64,000 nucleotides of DNA, from positions 274,509-338,508 of the forward strand of contig CAWZYM010000385.1 in assembly GCA_963966185.1 (NCBI GenBank). Reading direction: 5' to 3'. Below, piece after piece: positions 1 to 11,830 of the stretch. Position 1 is the first letter of the stretch; every line of letters starts with the position of its first letter. A program made the translations under genes and the position numbers. The notes under the pieces are model-generated. The model was not told the DNA's origin. It ran no database searches and worked only from the letters and a program-made list of their open reading frames with translations. This DNA is from Rhabditoides inermis (taxonomy: Eukaryota; Nematoda; Chromadorea; Rhabditida; Rhabditidae).

Positions 1-517
1 GTGTGGGGTGTTGCCTGGAGGTAGGCAAGGAGTGTGTGGGATGGGAAGGGAAGTTAGAGAGAGGGGTGGAGTGGCATGGATGGAGTGCCGCGGGCGAGGC
101 TGCTGGGTGGGTGGGAGAGGAATGGGATGGGAACGAGGTGACAGGAGACGTAGTCCGTGGCATAGTCGAGTATCCCGTGGCACAATGACAGTTGCAAGTG
201 TTACTTTTTAATTCAACAACAAAGATGTCATGTCAACATTCACGTACGCACGTCAACAATTTGTAGCAAAGTGAGCACGTCAACAATTTGTAGCAAAGTG
301 CACGGTGTAACAGTGAAACCTATCCTGAACAGGAATCATACTGGCTGATACCTTAATAGAAGAGTGTGAGCAAAGAAAAGGTTGTACCAATAAAAGTCGT
401 TACGCATTTTCGTGAATATGCAGTGTGCTTGAGAAACAGTTGACAAAATTATCACTTTTGAGCTTTTGACCGTTATGTGTTTAAAATTGAACTATTTGAG
501 AGTGGTGTTGCTTGCAG
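1..517. other. G-rich low-complexity start and unassigned non-coding sequence
   Basis: The first 200 bases are G-rich low-complexity sequence with no convincing exon. A 27-bp direct duplication lies at about 251-304, built around the words cgtcaacaatttgtagcaaa. The rest looks like intron or upstream sequence of the gene whose first recognisable exon starts at 518. No start codon for that gene could be assigned here. Confidence 0.5.
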
Positions 518-3500
518 GGTGTGCTGTCTGCTGCCGTGTCTGCCGCTCTCTCCACTGTCGCCTCTGTCGTCTTCTCACCCACTCAGTATGCCACTGCCAA
601 GGTGGGCACAGATATAACAAACATCCATTACTTGAACAACCATTGCAATCTCTGCAGCAAGTGTCCGTAGCAACTCATTTCATAATGGGTGTATAAATTT
701 AGTGTGTATCAGTGTTGTTTTGTTTCATGTATATATTTTCAGGTCGAGTTGCTGTCTGATCGCCCTCTGGTCGACTACTCGTTTGCTGATTCGACCATGT
801 GTGAGACGCCCGATAGGAGGAGGAGCGTGCGTGGAGAGAGAGGGAGAGGGGAGAGAGAGAGAGAGAGAGAGAGATGTTTACAATAGTGTGCGTTCAGATG
901 CGTCGCTCGGAGCGTGTGATAACGCATCGCTCATTCGAGCAGGGAGACAGTGACGAGGACGAGAAGTCGATGATCGAAGCGGAGAAGGAGAAGGAGCAGA
1001 GGGAGGAGGAGATGGAGGAGGAGAGTGCGTTCCACGACGCGCCAGCTGAGATAGAGGCGGTAAAGGAGAAGGTGGAGGAGGAGACCCGCCGGAGCCCAAC
1101 ACTCTCTCCTAGGGCGAGGAAGATTACTGAGAAAGTGGTGGTTGAGCAAGAGGAGGAGGAAGAGGAGAAAGGGGAGAAGGAGATGGATGCCGATTTGGAC
1201 GCGAGCTCGCACGACTTTGCCTTTGCCTCTCCTAAGATGTGGGCTGGATTCCAGAAGACGGCGCGTGAGGAGAAGAAGAAGACAGAGGAGGACAAAGTCG
1301 GTTGGCTATGTTTTGAAATATCGTGTTTTGCCTTATACATGTATCCAATAACGGAAAATTTATATACATCAGTCATCGATTTATGTTATATTACCTTTTT
1401 AGGTTGTCGACGGCACGTTCACTATTGTGACCCGCGCGAGGTCTGCGTCTCCAAAGAAGGCAGTGAGTGAGGAGAGGGAGAAGACGCTGTCGCCCGAGAA
1501 GACGTCGCCCCGCAAGATCTCCCACACTGAGTTGGAGGAGCAGCCAGAAGAGGAGGAGGAGGAGGAAAAGAGGAAGGTTGTTCACAAGGCTGTGGAGGAG
1601 CAGGAGGAGGAGGAGGAGTCTGCCGAGAAGACTGAGAGGAAGATCATGGAGAAGGTGGTTGTGGATCAAGAGGAGGATGAGGAGGAAATGGAGCAGGAGC
1701 AGATCCACAAGAGTTCTTCTCCCAAGAAGGCGTCTCCGAAGAAGGTGACGAAGATGGTGGAGGAGCAGGAGGACGACGAGGAGGAGGAGAGTGGGCAGAA
1801 GAGCTGCAGTGGGATTCCGCTCAAGAGAGCCAGCCCTGCTAAGAGTGTGGTGGCCAGCAAGTGGGACGATACGATGAACATGGAGCATGGAGACCACCAC
1901 CACCACAACACACTCATGTGCGTTTATTTGTTATTGGCTTGATTTGACGTTATTTTGAGTTTCTTCAACTATATGTGTTATCATTTAAGTATATGCTATT
2001 AATGTTGTTTGTTTAGCACTCACATGCACGTGGTGAACGAGGTTCGGACGGTGGTTGAGAGGGCGGATGGGACTCAGGAGGAGACAGTGGCGACGGAGAC
2101 GATAGACGAGGATATCGGTGAGTGGAGGAAGGAAAGGAGGGCGAGAGAGAGAGAGTGGACATGTGGACATGTGTCTATATTTCAGTGGAGAACCTTCCGG
2201 ATGTTGGTGGGGATGAGAAGAAGGAGGAGGATGAGGAGCCTCCAGTCTCCCTCGCTCCTGCCGCTCCTCCGGCACCTTCCTCGCCTATTCATTCCATGCT
2301 CACCAGGGTGCGTCCTTTTAGCGTCCTAAATATTGTGCATAGTATATGTCAAGTAGTTGTTGTAACATATTCTTTGTTGGAAAATTGTATCGAAAAGGAA
2401 AATCTAATAATGTGTTATTGTGGTATTATTATAACTGAGGTCATTCCCGGCCTGAGGTCATTCCCGGCCTGAGGTCATTCCCGGCCTGAGGACATTCCCG
2501 GCCATACCATGAAATAGGATTGTGAGTGAGGACTGATTTGCAGTCCCGCTCGCCGTCTGTGCAGCGTGACGCGCCTGCCGTGCCAGCTGTGGCAGCCGTG
2601 CCTGCGACTCCGACGAGACGATCGACTCGCACCCGGAAGACGAGTGAGAACGCGGACACTGCAGTGGGGACGGAGAGGAAGACAAGGGCAGCTGGCAACA
2701 AGGACAAGCACGACGAGCAAGGTGGGTGCATACAGGTGATCAGGTTTAGCAGCATTATTATATGGTTGTGCCTTGTAGCTGTGACGCAGCCGCCGCGCTC
2801 GACCCGAAAGCGCTCCACAAAGCAGGTAGAGATGGTCGATGAGGAGGAGGAGAAGGACAGGAAGAAAAAGGTGCAGATTGGGCTCGGGGTGTTTGATGAT
2901 ATTGATTGGCAGGGAAGTCACCGGATGTGTGTTTCAGCCGGCTGGCAGGACGGCGTCATCTTCGCAGGCTGTGGGTGCTGGAGGCGTTTCCCTCAATGTG
3001 TTCCTGGATGAACTGTCTGCCATGGTGGACGAGACTAAGAAGAAGGCCGAACAGGAGAGGCGACAGAGGGCCGAGGAAAACAGTCAGTGGGGAAGGGCTG
3101 CAGACTGGGGAAATTGTATTGTTATGAATTTTGTGTGATGGAGCAATTGGCTAGTGGACAGGTGTGATAGTTGATGGTGTTTGTTCAGATAAGCTGTTTG
3201 CTGGTGTTGCGGCGAAGCAGCGCGTGACTCGCTCCCGCGCCACCTCTGAGAGTGCGGCTGGCGGGGACAAGGAGGAGAAGGAGAAGAAGAGCCCTGCGAG
3301 GAGGGGCAGAAGCGCCAGCGCCGCCAAGGCACCCGAGGTGCGTCCCCCCAACCATGCCAGTCGGAAACATAGCAGCGGGTCGATGAACATTGAATTTCTG
3401 TTTCAGTTTCATGACAGTGGCGGTATATGATTAGTGCGTACTTATACTCGGCGCCAGAGCGATAGTTTTCGATCTACCTCGCTTGCAGTTCGAAATACGG

Positions 3501-6500
3501 TGTCATAACCGTCTGCCTCTCTTGTTTTGCGCGGTGTTGCCGAAAGCTGACTCTCCGTTTTCCTCTGCTCTACCCCACCGCGCGCAACTTATTGCGAGCA
3601 TACAAGTATACTTAGGATGAGCCAGCATCTGCTAGTCGCAAGAGGACCTCTTCTGCCACCAAGCGTCTGGCGTTTGGAAAAGGAAACGAGGAAGAAGAAG
3701 AAAAGGAAGAACAAGTGGAAAAGAAAAGGGGTGGGTTGATCATGTATTGTGGCATTGCATGATTGGAATTTGTTTCGTATCAGTGACAGTATATGAAATA
3801 GAATACCTGAAACGTACATGAAGTGGTTGTGGTATAAGTTGTGTGTTGCAGTGTCTCGCCGTTCGGTGGCTGCGAGCGCCCTCGTTGGAAACAAGACTAT
3901 GACCGCCATTCCAGAGGATGAGGAGGCTGCTGCTGCTGTGGAGGTGAGGAGAGAGGGAGAGAGAGAGTGAGAGAGAGAGAGAGTGAGAGAGAGAGAATAG
4001 GTGTAGAAGAGATAAGAGTGGCGAGAGAATATGTGAAAAGAAAAAAAAATATCTTGTTTTTTTTCATAGGATCTGAACGACGATGGTAGGTCAAGAACGC
4101 AAGTGATATGCTATGTGATTGTGAAGTGGATTATCTGTAGATTACCTGAAAAGTTGTCTGTCAGTGGTTCGTTGAATTTAATATATAGTTATTTGTGTAG
4201 TTGATTGTAATTCTTGCAGGCTCCTCCTCCGACTGTGAAGCGTGGTCGCGGTCGCCCGCCCAAGAATCAGAATGTAGAGGTGGGTGGGGGAGAAAGAGCG
4301 CAGAGAGAGAGAGAGAGAGAGAGAGAGAGTTGTGTTCAGCCGTTGGAAGTGGATGCCCCTGTTCCGGCCACTCCCACCCGTCGTGTCGGACGTCCCAGGA
4401 AGGTAGGTCTACGCAATACGCAGGGAACATGTGTCGTTTAGGGTGGTGTCATTTCTTACCGTTTCTGGTATACTGGTAGTGTCATTTCTGTATTGGCCTT
4501 GCAGACGACTTCGGTGGACGCGACAGTGTCTTTGGATTCATCTGTGGCTGTGCAGCCGCCTCCGTCGACTGGCAGGAGAACGAGGAAGGCGAGCGAGGCC
4601 ATCGACACCACCCTCACTCTGGTCGGTCGGGTTCGCAAGTGCCGCAGTGATAGGCTCTTGAGAAGTGATTTTATTACTGTGAGGAGAGGAAGAATATAGA
4701 TAGGACACATACTGATTGGTGCTGGTTGTTGATGTTAGTTATGCGAATGATAGCCTAACGTGTTTCCCGACATTGTTTTACTTAGTTAAATTATCTGTGG
4801 TATCGTAAACATGTTGTTGTTGTACAAGTCATGTTGTGTTTGAGACGGCTCCACGCACTCGCCGCGCCTCCTCCTCCTCTGCCGCCCCCAAGGAGCCGCC
4901 GACTCCCACCAGGAAGGGAAGGAAGATGAACATCCAGGAGGACGACAAGCACGACGGTCAGTCAGTCTGCCACTCACCAACAACCTTATTTCTTTCCATT
5001 CATGTTTGTATTTTGTTTGGTATGTGGTATTTGTAGAGTATTCTAAAGTCTAGAGATACCAACCAAACAATAATCAAGTAATCAAAAAGTAGGTATGGGA
5101 GCCAGAGATATATCTGGAATCGTTATAGCTGACATTATAATCACAACAATATGAAGGGAGTCGTACAGTAGGTCTAGGTAGGCTAACGCCTGGGAAATAC
5201 AGTTTACTGATCGAAGTTGATGGTGGTTTGTGGATGACTGCATATGGTGGGTTGGGTTGCGTTAGCTGACTGCGACTGCGTGTGGAATTGGAATGAGATG
5301 AGCAAGAGTGATCGACAAGCTGAACATGCGAACATGTTGTGTTTGTTTTTGTTGGTCCATTAGTACGGGTCATAGAAATGATAACATTTCCAATGCACAC
5401 GTATAATGGACGATTCACCAAATGTTATGTTTTATAAATGATGGTCGAGAAACGTATAGTTTGTGGGTTGCGTTAGCTGACTGCGACTGCGTGTGGAATT
5501 GGAATGAGATGAGCAAGAGTGATCGACAAGGTGAACATGCGAACATGTTGTGTTTGTTTTTGTTGGTCCATTAGTACGGGTCATAGAAATGATAACATTT
5601 CCAATGCACACGTATAATGGACGATTCACCAAATGTTATGTTTTATAAATGATGGTCGAGAAACGTATAGTTTGTGGGTTGCGTTAGCTGACTGCGACTG
5701 CGTGTGGAATTGGAATGAGATGAGCAAGAGTGATCGACAAGGTGAACATGCGAACATGTTGTGTTTGTTTTTGTTGGTCCATTAGTACGGGTCATAGAAA
5801 TGATAACATTTCCAATGCACACGTATAATGGACGATTCACCAAATGTTATGTTTTATAAATGATGGTCGAGAAACGTATAGTTTGTGGGTTGCGTTAGCT
5901 GACTGCGACTGCGTGTGGAATTGGAATGAGATGAGCAAGAGTGATCGACAAGCTGAACATGCGAACATGTTGTGTTTGTTTTTGTTGGTCCATTAGTACG
6001 GGTCATAGAAATGATAACATTTCCAATGCACACGTATAATGGACGATTCACCAAATGTTATGTTTTATAAATGATGGTCGAGAAACGTATAGTTTGTGGG
6101 TTGCGTTAGCTGACTGCGACTGCGTGTGGAATTGGAATGAGATGAGCAAGAGTGATCGACAAGCTGAACATGCGAACATGTTGTGTTTGTTTTTGTTGGT
6201 CCATTAGTACGGGTCATAGAAATGATAACATTTCCAATGCACACGTATAATGGACGATTCACCAAATGTTATGTTTCATAAATGATGGTCGAGAAACGTA
6301 TAGTGTGTGGGTTGCGTTAGCTGACTGCGACTGCGTGTGGAATTGGAATGAGATGAGCAAGAGTGATCGACAAGCTGAACATGCGAACATGTTGTGTTTT
6401 GTCTTTGTTGATCCATTAGTACATGTCATAGAAATAATAGCATTTCCAATGCGCACGTATAATTTAGTGATCGAAGCGCCTCTTCCTCGCAGTCGTGTAT

Positions 6501-6568
6501 CGGGGAAGACTCCGGCGACTCCGACTCGGCAGTCGAGCCGTCAGAGAAAGGCGGTGGAGAAGGAGTAG
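518..6568 (+). CDS. Charged AT-hook / TPTRR-motif nuclear protein (5' end not assigned)
   Basis: I do not recognise an orthologue. Exons are visible at 518-601, 743-826, 898-1296, 1403-1917, 2017-2117, 2186-2307, 2544-2721, 2779-2870, 2938-3082, 3189-3337, 3616-3730, 3852-3943, 4070-4085 (16-nt microexon), 4220-4279, 4340-4402, 4505-4621, 4845-4956 and 6468-6568 (TAG stop). Reading phase carries through the junctions I checked. The first visible exon is hydrophobic (GVLSAAVSAALSTVASVVF) and could be a membrane segment. The middle is glutamate-rich with SPKK-type motifs. The C-terminal half carries a canonical AT-hook (KRGRGRPPK, exon 4220-4279), a second GRPRK hook, and at least four repeats of TPTRR/TPTRK/TPTRQ followed by basic residues. 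AT-hooks bind the minor groove of AT-rich DNA, and SPKK/TPTR are possible CDK sites, so a chromatin role is inferred. The N-terminus may lie before the window. The final 1.5-kb intron holds a tandem array. Confidence 0.7.
2436..2503. repeat. 17-bp minisatellite, 4 copies, intronic
   Basis: Four head-to-tail copies of tgaggtcattcccggcc occur, the last with one change (gaggacatt). They lie in the intron between exons ending at 2307 and starting at 2544. Confidence 0.9.
3466..3602 (+). repeat. Dispersed repeat A, about 137 bp
   Basis: This intronic block is the reverse complement of sequence at 30190-30326, and of its copies at 42606-42742 and 55022-55158. By eye there are only about ten differences over about 137 bp. 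The match begins and ends abruptly, as expected for a short interspersed element. No open reading frame or terminal inverted repeat is evident. Confidence 0.8.
3951..3998. repeat. GA microsatellite, intronic
   Basis: This is an imperfect GA run directly behind the 5' splice site at 3943. Other runs in plus-strand introns lie at about 851-873, 4301-4330 (GA) and 9089-9127 (CT). Confidence 0.85.
5110..5206 (+). repeat. Dispersed repeat B, copy 1
   Basis: This sequence resembles 16764-16872. Both share ggaatcgttatagctga, a middle rich in atcacaa, and ggctaacgcc followed by ggaaa-acagtt. It is diverged, with small indels, and sits in the last intron of the charged-protein gene just before the 211-bp array. 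Confidence 0.65.
5255..6462. repeat. 211-bp tandem satellite, about 5.7 copies
   Basis: The word ggttgcgttagctgac recurs at 5255, 5466, 5677, 5888, 6099 and 6310, giving an exact period of 211 bp. Inner units are nearly identical, while the first and last are more diverged (for example gtctttgttgatcc for gtttttgttggtcc in the last). The array fills most of the 1.5-kb final intron (4957-6467). Each unit carries a minus-strand 66-codon open frame that is a by-product of the repeat. Confidence 0.95.
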
Positions 6569-7242
6569 ACGAGAGGAGGAGGACTGCTCCCTCGCCGTCA
6601 TTCAGTCACGCCTACCTCGCAGTAGCAATACCTCTCTTACATGTTGTGTTGGACCACGATTTAGAGATTTTATAGACCACAATATAACGTTAGTTTTGTT
6701 TAGTTCGGTCTTGGTTTAACTTTGTCTTGGTTTAGCTTGGTTCAGCGTATTATTCATATGTTACAGTGTTTTGATTTTTCTGTCATAGTAGTTGTTTGTT
6801 TGTTTTTTATGTGCGTAGAGGATCTCTATTCGAGTTCTCCTTACTGGTCTCCCGTTGATCATCCTTCCGACCACACAATGATTGTTCGAACAGTTTTACA
6901 CCACCCACCCCTTTCTCTTATAGTCTTTGAGAAGATCATCGTTTTTTTCAATGTCTTGCTATGATTGTAATCGATTGTGTTCTTCATGTTTTGAATAAAA
7001 ATTTGGTTCGAAAACTATTATGAATATGATTGTCAGTGGTTAGTTTCCACAGCATGCATGTATCTGCAATCTGCACTTAGGGGAAACTGGCGTCATGGAA
7101 CGCCGCTGGGTGAGCATAACGGATGCGCGCGTGGCTAGAAGACGCGTTCTGGCGTTGTGCCAAGCCTTGCGGCAAGCGAGCCTTTCAAACCTTTTTTATT
7201 ATTATAAAAATTAAGATATTAATATTTTAAAGTTTTGATAGA
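6569..7242. other. 3' UTR and intergenic spacer between the first two genes
   Basis: A polyadenylation-type signal aataaa is at about 6994. The next start codon (7243) is preceded by an AT-rich stretch ending in gttttgatag, a plausible splice or trans-splice acceptor. About 240 bp separate the signal from that acceptor. No other exon is seen. Confidence 0.5.
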
Positions 7243-9088
7243 ATGCACAAGACCCGTCGTGGTCCTCCTCCCCCTTCGGGAGGGAGGCCTCGCCGCGAGA
7301 GTGCGAGTGAACTGGGCAGGGCTGTCGACGAGCTATCACCCATCAAGGGACGGGGGTGAGAGATTTATCACATTGTGTTATAATTATGTCGATGGAATTT
7401 GTTATGAGACGGCAATTGTTGGATCTACGGTGATCTGCCATAAAAGTTTAGAATGAGAACGAGAAATGCGGCTTGTGTAGAATATTTGTTGTATGTTGCG
7501 AGCGTAAATGTACGTTTGTGAGTTATTTGTGGAACTATATTGAAATCATTTCTTGTAAGGCTATCTTTTAGGGAGCGCGGCCCGACTCCATCTCCGTCCG
7601 AACAGTCGACACTCGGAGAGCAGATGAGAGGAGGAGGAGAAGGAGGAGAGAGAAGGGGACAGAGTGGAGGAGGAGGAGGGGTGAGTGAACAGTTAACTAA
7701 ACTATTCTGTGAGTACTTCATACGATCATGCAGGTAGAACAGTTTAGTTAGTGAACTATATGGGGGTGGTTGTTTGATTCAAATGAATGCTAGTTCCTTA
7801 ATTCTCAGAGTTAGCTGTCGGAGTATTGGGTTTTTATTGGTTAGGAAGTCATTCAATCGATTGTGTTTTCAGATTCGCTCTGCCTCTGCGCGCCATCACA
7901 GCACCGGCAATCTGTGAGTGGTTTCAATAACAAAACTTTATGGGATTATAGAGAAAGACCATTTGACTATCTGAATAAGTTTACTTGCTGTTATGCCTGA
8001 TAAGCTGTCATAATTTGTCAGTAACTCTACGGCGTTTGTTGACTCTATGTCGATGGGACCAGGAGATAGACCGCACTCGGCCGGTGGAGGAGGAGAAGGA
8101 GGAGGAGGTGGACTGGTGGAGAAGGTGTGTGTTCCCACTAAATCGTTGAAAATGCGTACATTGTGTTGTCCGAACAGTATTCGGGTGTAGCGATTGTGTG
8201 ATTGTGAATCTGAAAACACGGATCATTTTGAATGGAATCTGAATTTCAGGCGGACCATCATCGCACCACTTCCCCTCCTCTCAACACCACCAATCATCAA
8301 GCCGTCGTTCCCAAGTGAGGACGAGGATCAATGTGTTGATTAGGGGGAAATATGGATGGATTGATTGCAGACTCGCCAAGGAGATTGGAGATGCATACAC
8401 GAAGTTGATGGACATGTACGAGGATGTGAGGTGGGTGTGGGTATTGATTGATCATCGATTACTGGTAATCGATTATTGATTACTATTTGTTTGCAGGGAG
8501 CGTCGTCAACTGGCGGATGCGGTGGGTGAGACTCTGGAGAGGATGAACGGAGATGAGCAGAGGAGTGTGTTGCTGGTGCGTCGAACAAAGTCTCATCTCT
8601 TTCCCCTTGATTTCCATTCTCCTTTTGAAATGTTTCGCTTGTCCATTCTCATAGATGTTCCTTCTGATTGTGTCGTATTCCAGAAGACTGATGTGAACAC
8701 TCTGGTCCAGTTGCTGATCGATGAGAGACTCAACAGCAGGCACTACCAGGACGTGGTCAGTGTTTAAAAAAACAATTTGAATTAGTATTACTATGATTTA
8801 GTCGTTGTTGTCGAAACTTATCATGATTATGCGGTTGTTGGTTGCAACTTATGCGAGGTATTCGTCAGTCTGTATCTGTGGGTGGTAACAGGCATTGTGA
8901 AGTTGAATTGATTTACTGCCGATATCAAGAATACAACAACAGTGTGAAGGTGGTCGTGCTATTGAGTGTACCATGTGTGTGTGTGTTGAGATCTCTCGCG
9001 TGGAGCGTCAGCGAGGGGAGCTGGAGGCGAGGCTCGCCGTCCTCGCCCGACACAGAACGGACGAGGAACAGCTCATCGATCAGGTAGA

Positions 9089-9130
<42 letters not shown>

Positions 9131-11830
9131 CTCTGTCTCCCTCTCTCCTCTCATTATATCGTACTCTTCTCTTTAGATATTGGCTGTACCTACAGAAATG
9201 AATGATGAGGCGTGATTGTAGATGCACTCTGTTGCGTGTTCTCTGTCGTGTCAGCTGGAGGTGCGGGAGAGGGATCTGCTGGTGAGAATCCAGCAGTGCG
9301 AGAGGGAGACGGACAGAGAGAAGGAGATGGTACATGTATGCAAGGTATGATACGTTGCATTATTGATTGTCGATTATATTTGGATGTGAGCAAGTTATTA
9401 GGTTGTGTAGCATTGTTCTGTTTCAGATGCAAATCGCGTCGCTGCAACAGCAACTCGCAGAGTCGAAGCGTATGGGAGAGGAGAGGGCACAGGTGGGTAT
9501 TTTTCTCCCCCTCTCTCCGTATTTTTTTAAATTCACTGCTAAGTGTGTATATAATATCATTATTGATGGTGCTCCTCGTTTGTGCAGGCTCTGTCCTCTC
9601 TCGGCGCTGCGCACTCTTCCCTCCAGTCTGCAAGTGAGCAGCAGAGGAGTGAGACGGAGAGGGATCGAGCAGCCATCAGGGGTGAGGGAAGAAGAGAAGG
9701 GGGAAGCAGAATGACAAGACGTTCCATCTTTCAGAGCTGCAGTCGCGTATCTCGGTCCTCGAGGAGGAGAAGAGGGAACGCGGAGAGAAGTGAGTAAGAA
9801 GGGGGCGTGGTAGATAGGGGCATGGTATATGCTTCGTTTCAGGCTCGTTTCTGCAGAGCAGCTTCTTCGATCGGCGCAGATAGACATTCGAGACAGAGAG
9901 GCACGAATGCAGGTCGGTTATACTGTAGTTCTATTTTCAAAATAAGCGCGCTAAGGGTTAGAATAGAAGTAGACGGAACGGTTAGCGGAAATATCATGCA
10001 ACCTAGAAATACAGATGGTTAAAACCGTATTCGAGTTGCAAGGGAGGTTAATTACTATCGCTATGACGCAGGCTATAGAGATCTTTGTCATTATGTGGTG
10101 CGTATATGAGCCGGTATTCCAGATAACATTCACAATAGTTGTTAAAATGATATTCTCACTTGCATACTACTGTATGTCGCCTCCGTAATGTGCGAGTGTT
10201 GCAGGAGTGCGAGCAGCGCCATCGCTCAGAGCTCGGACGAATCCGCAACGAGGCGGTCAGTACTTGTTTGGTGTTCACTGTTTATTAAAAAAAATTAAAG
10301 ATAGACTCCTGGGTAAAAGATGTATTTCTCGTGGATAAGCGCAACCCCTTCTTGAGTTCCCTCCATGTTACCTCTATCCAGGCTTGAAATTCAATCTTTT
10401 TTTACTGCGTAGAGTGTCCGACGAGTGTGTGTGACCCCGAGAGGTGTTTTTGATTTGATCCCATCCGCTACCCGCGTTCCAAATCACGCGGGAAAAGGAG
10501 ATAAGCTACCGTAGTGCAGCAGCTGCCCCTTGCCGCAAACAGTGTCTGGGAAGAAACAAACAAATGATGGTTTCTGTGATAATGTGGCTATATAAATTAA
10601 TATTTGTTTGTTCTACTATGAATCGGCGTGCTTCTCTGAATATGTATGTTCATTTTGTTTGCATTGTAGGATGAGTACAAGCGTCGCAAGGAGTCGGAAG
10701 CTGAGGAGCGAATTGGGAGGGCGAAGAAGGAGTGTGGTGGGTGGAGGGAGAGAGGAGGAGGCGGATATCAGAAGGGAGAGAAAAGGGGTGAAGGAGGGAG
10801 TACTCGTAGTGTCAATGCGAGTGAGATGGATAGGTGTTCGTTCAGCCGACGCAACATTGGCGTTGAACGGCCGTCTGGTGGAGAGTGAGCGACGCCGCAG
10901 GGAGACCGACGAGAAGCTCAGAGAGACCGAACAGAGGGTGCGCACTCCATCTAGATTTCTAATTCATTAATTTCATGATTTGATGGTTCGATCTGCTAGG
11001 AGAATTTCAACAACAAAAAGAGTGGGTAGTGATGGTTGTGCTAAAAGTTACCGTACTGCTAATTCGACAACATTTTTCTCAGATTTTTTCGCGGCAGCTT
11101 TATTGGCAATATTTCGATGTTTATGTTGTTTGTTTAGATGTCGATTCTTCTTCGCGACGGGGAGGAGCGGAAGGCTGCGATGCGTCGAGAGATGCAGAGG
11201 AAGCTGCACGGACAGTGGACGAACATGGTACACGAGTGGGAGCAGGACAGCGAGGCCGGAGAAGGAGGAGGGGGGAGGGGAGGACAGGGTGAGTGGGGTG
11301 GACAGTTGGGAGGAAAATGGTGATTTACAGCTACCTTTTGTAGAATGCACTATCTATTCGTGGTGGAATGCTAGTAATCGAGTTTGTGTATATTAGAGAA
11401 ATATTTCTGAATGATAAGTAATACTGTTTGTTAGGGAATTGTGTTTGGAAATATATCGCATAGAATCCCTAGTCGCCCTGTTTTTCTTTTACAACATAAC
11501 CAAGTGTAGAGCGCATTGAAAGTAATAAACATGGCTTACTCTTGTTTTTCTTCTTCAGAGAACCGCTACGATGATCGCCAGCGAGTGAGCGTCAGCGCAC
11601 CCGCAACGAACCGTGAGTCGAAGATGGTCCTATCCATGTACATTTCATATTTCCAGATCTTCGAGCCTCGTCGGGTGTTGAACTGAGGGTGCTTGTTGAC
11701 AAGGTGAGCGTCTTATATTAATCGTTGTTTTTCATCTAGTGTCTTTAGTGAAATTTTATATATAGATTTCAGAATGTAGTTAATGATTTATTGATTGTAG
11801 CTCAAGGAGCGAAATGCCGCGAAGAAGTGA
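7243..11830 (+). CDS. Long coiled-coil protein, uncharacterised
   Basis: The gene is spliced from about 21 short exons, with ATG at 7243 two bases behind a tag acceptor and TGA at 11828-11830. Most exons carry 15-35 codons, and the concatenated protein is roughly 530-540 residues. The N-terminal third is low-complexity, rich in Gly, Ser, Pro and Arg (RRGPPPPSGG; Gly runs at 7571-7680 and 8080-8125). From about 8371 the exons encode almost uninterrupted heptad-like helix rich in E, R, Q and L, such as ERRQLADAVGETLERMNGDE, LEVRERDLLVRIQQCERET and MQIASLQQQLAESKRMGEE. A short basic tail follows. No motor, kinase or membrane segment is visible. A centrosomal, ciliary or cytoskeletal scaffold would fit this architecture, but that is inference from composition only. 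The terminal LKERNAAKK exon is at 11801-11830. Confidence 0.75.

Noticed and set aside
5432..6265. Four near-identical 66-codon minus-strand frames
   Set aside because: They follow from the 211-bp satellite and carry no codon-level conservation apart from the repeat itself.
5255..6462. Regular array considered as CRISPR
   Set aside because: Units are 211 bp with no repeat-spacer alternation, in a nematode intron.
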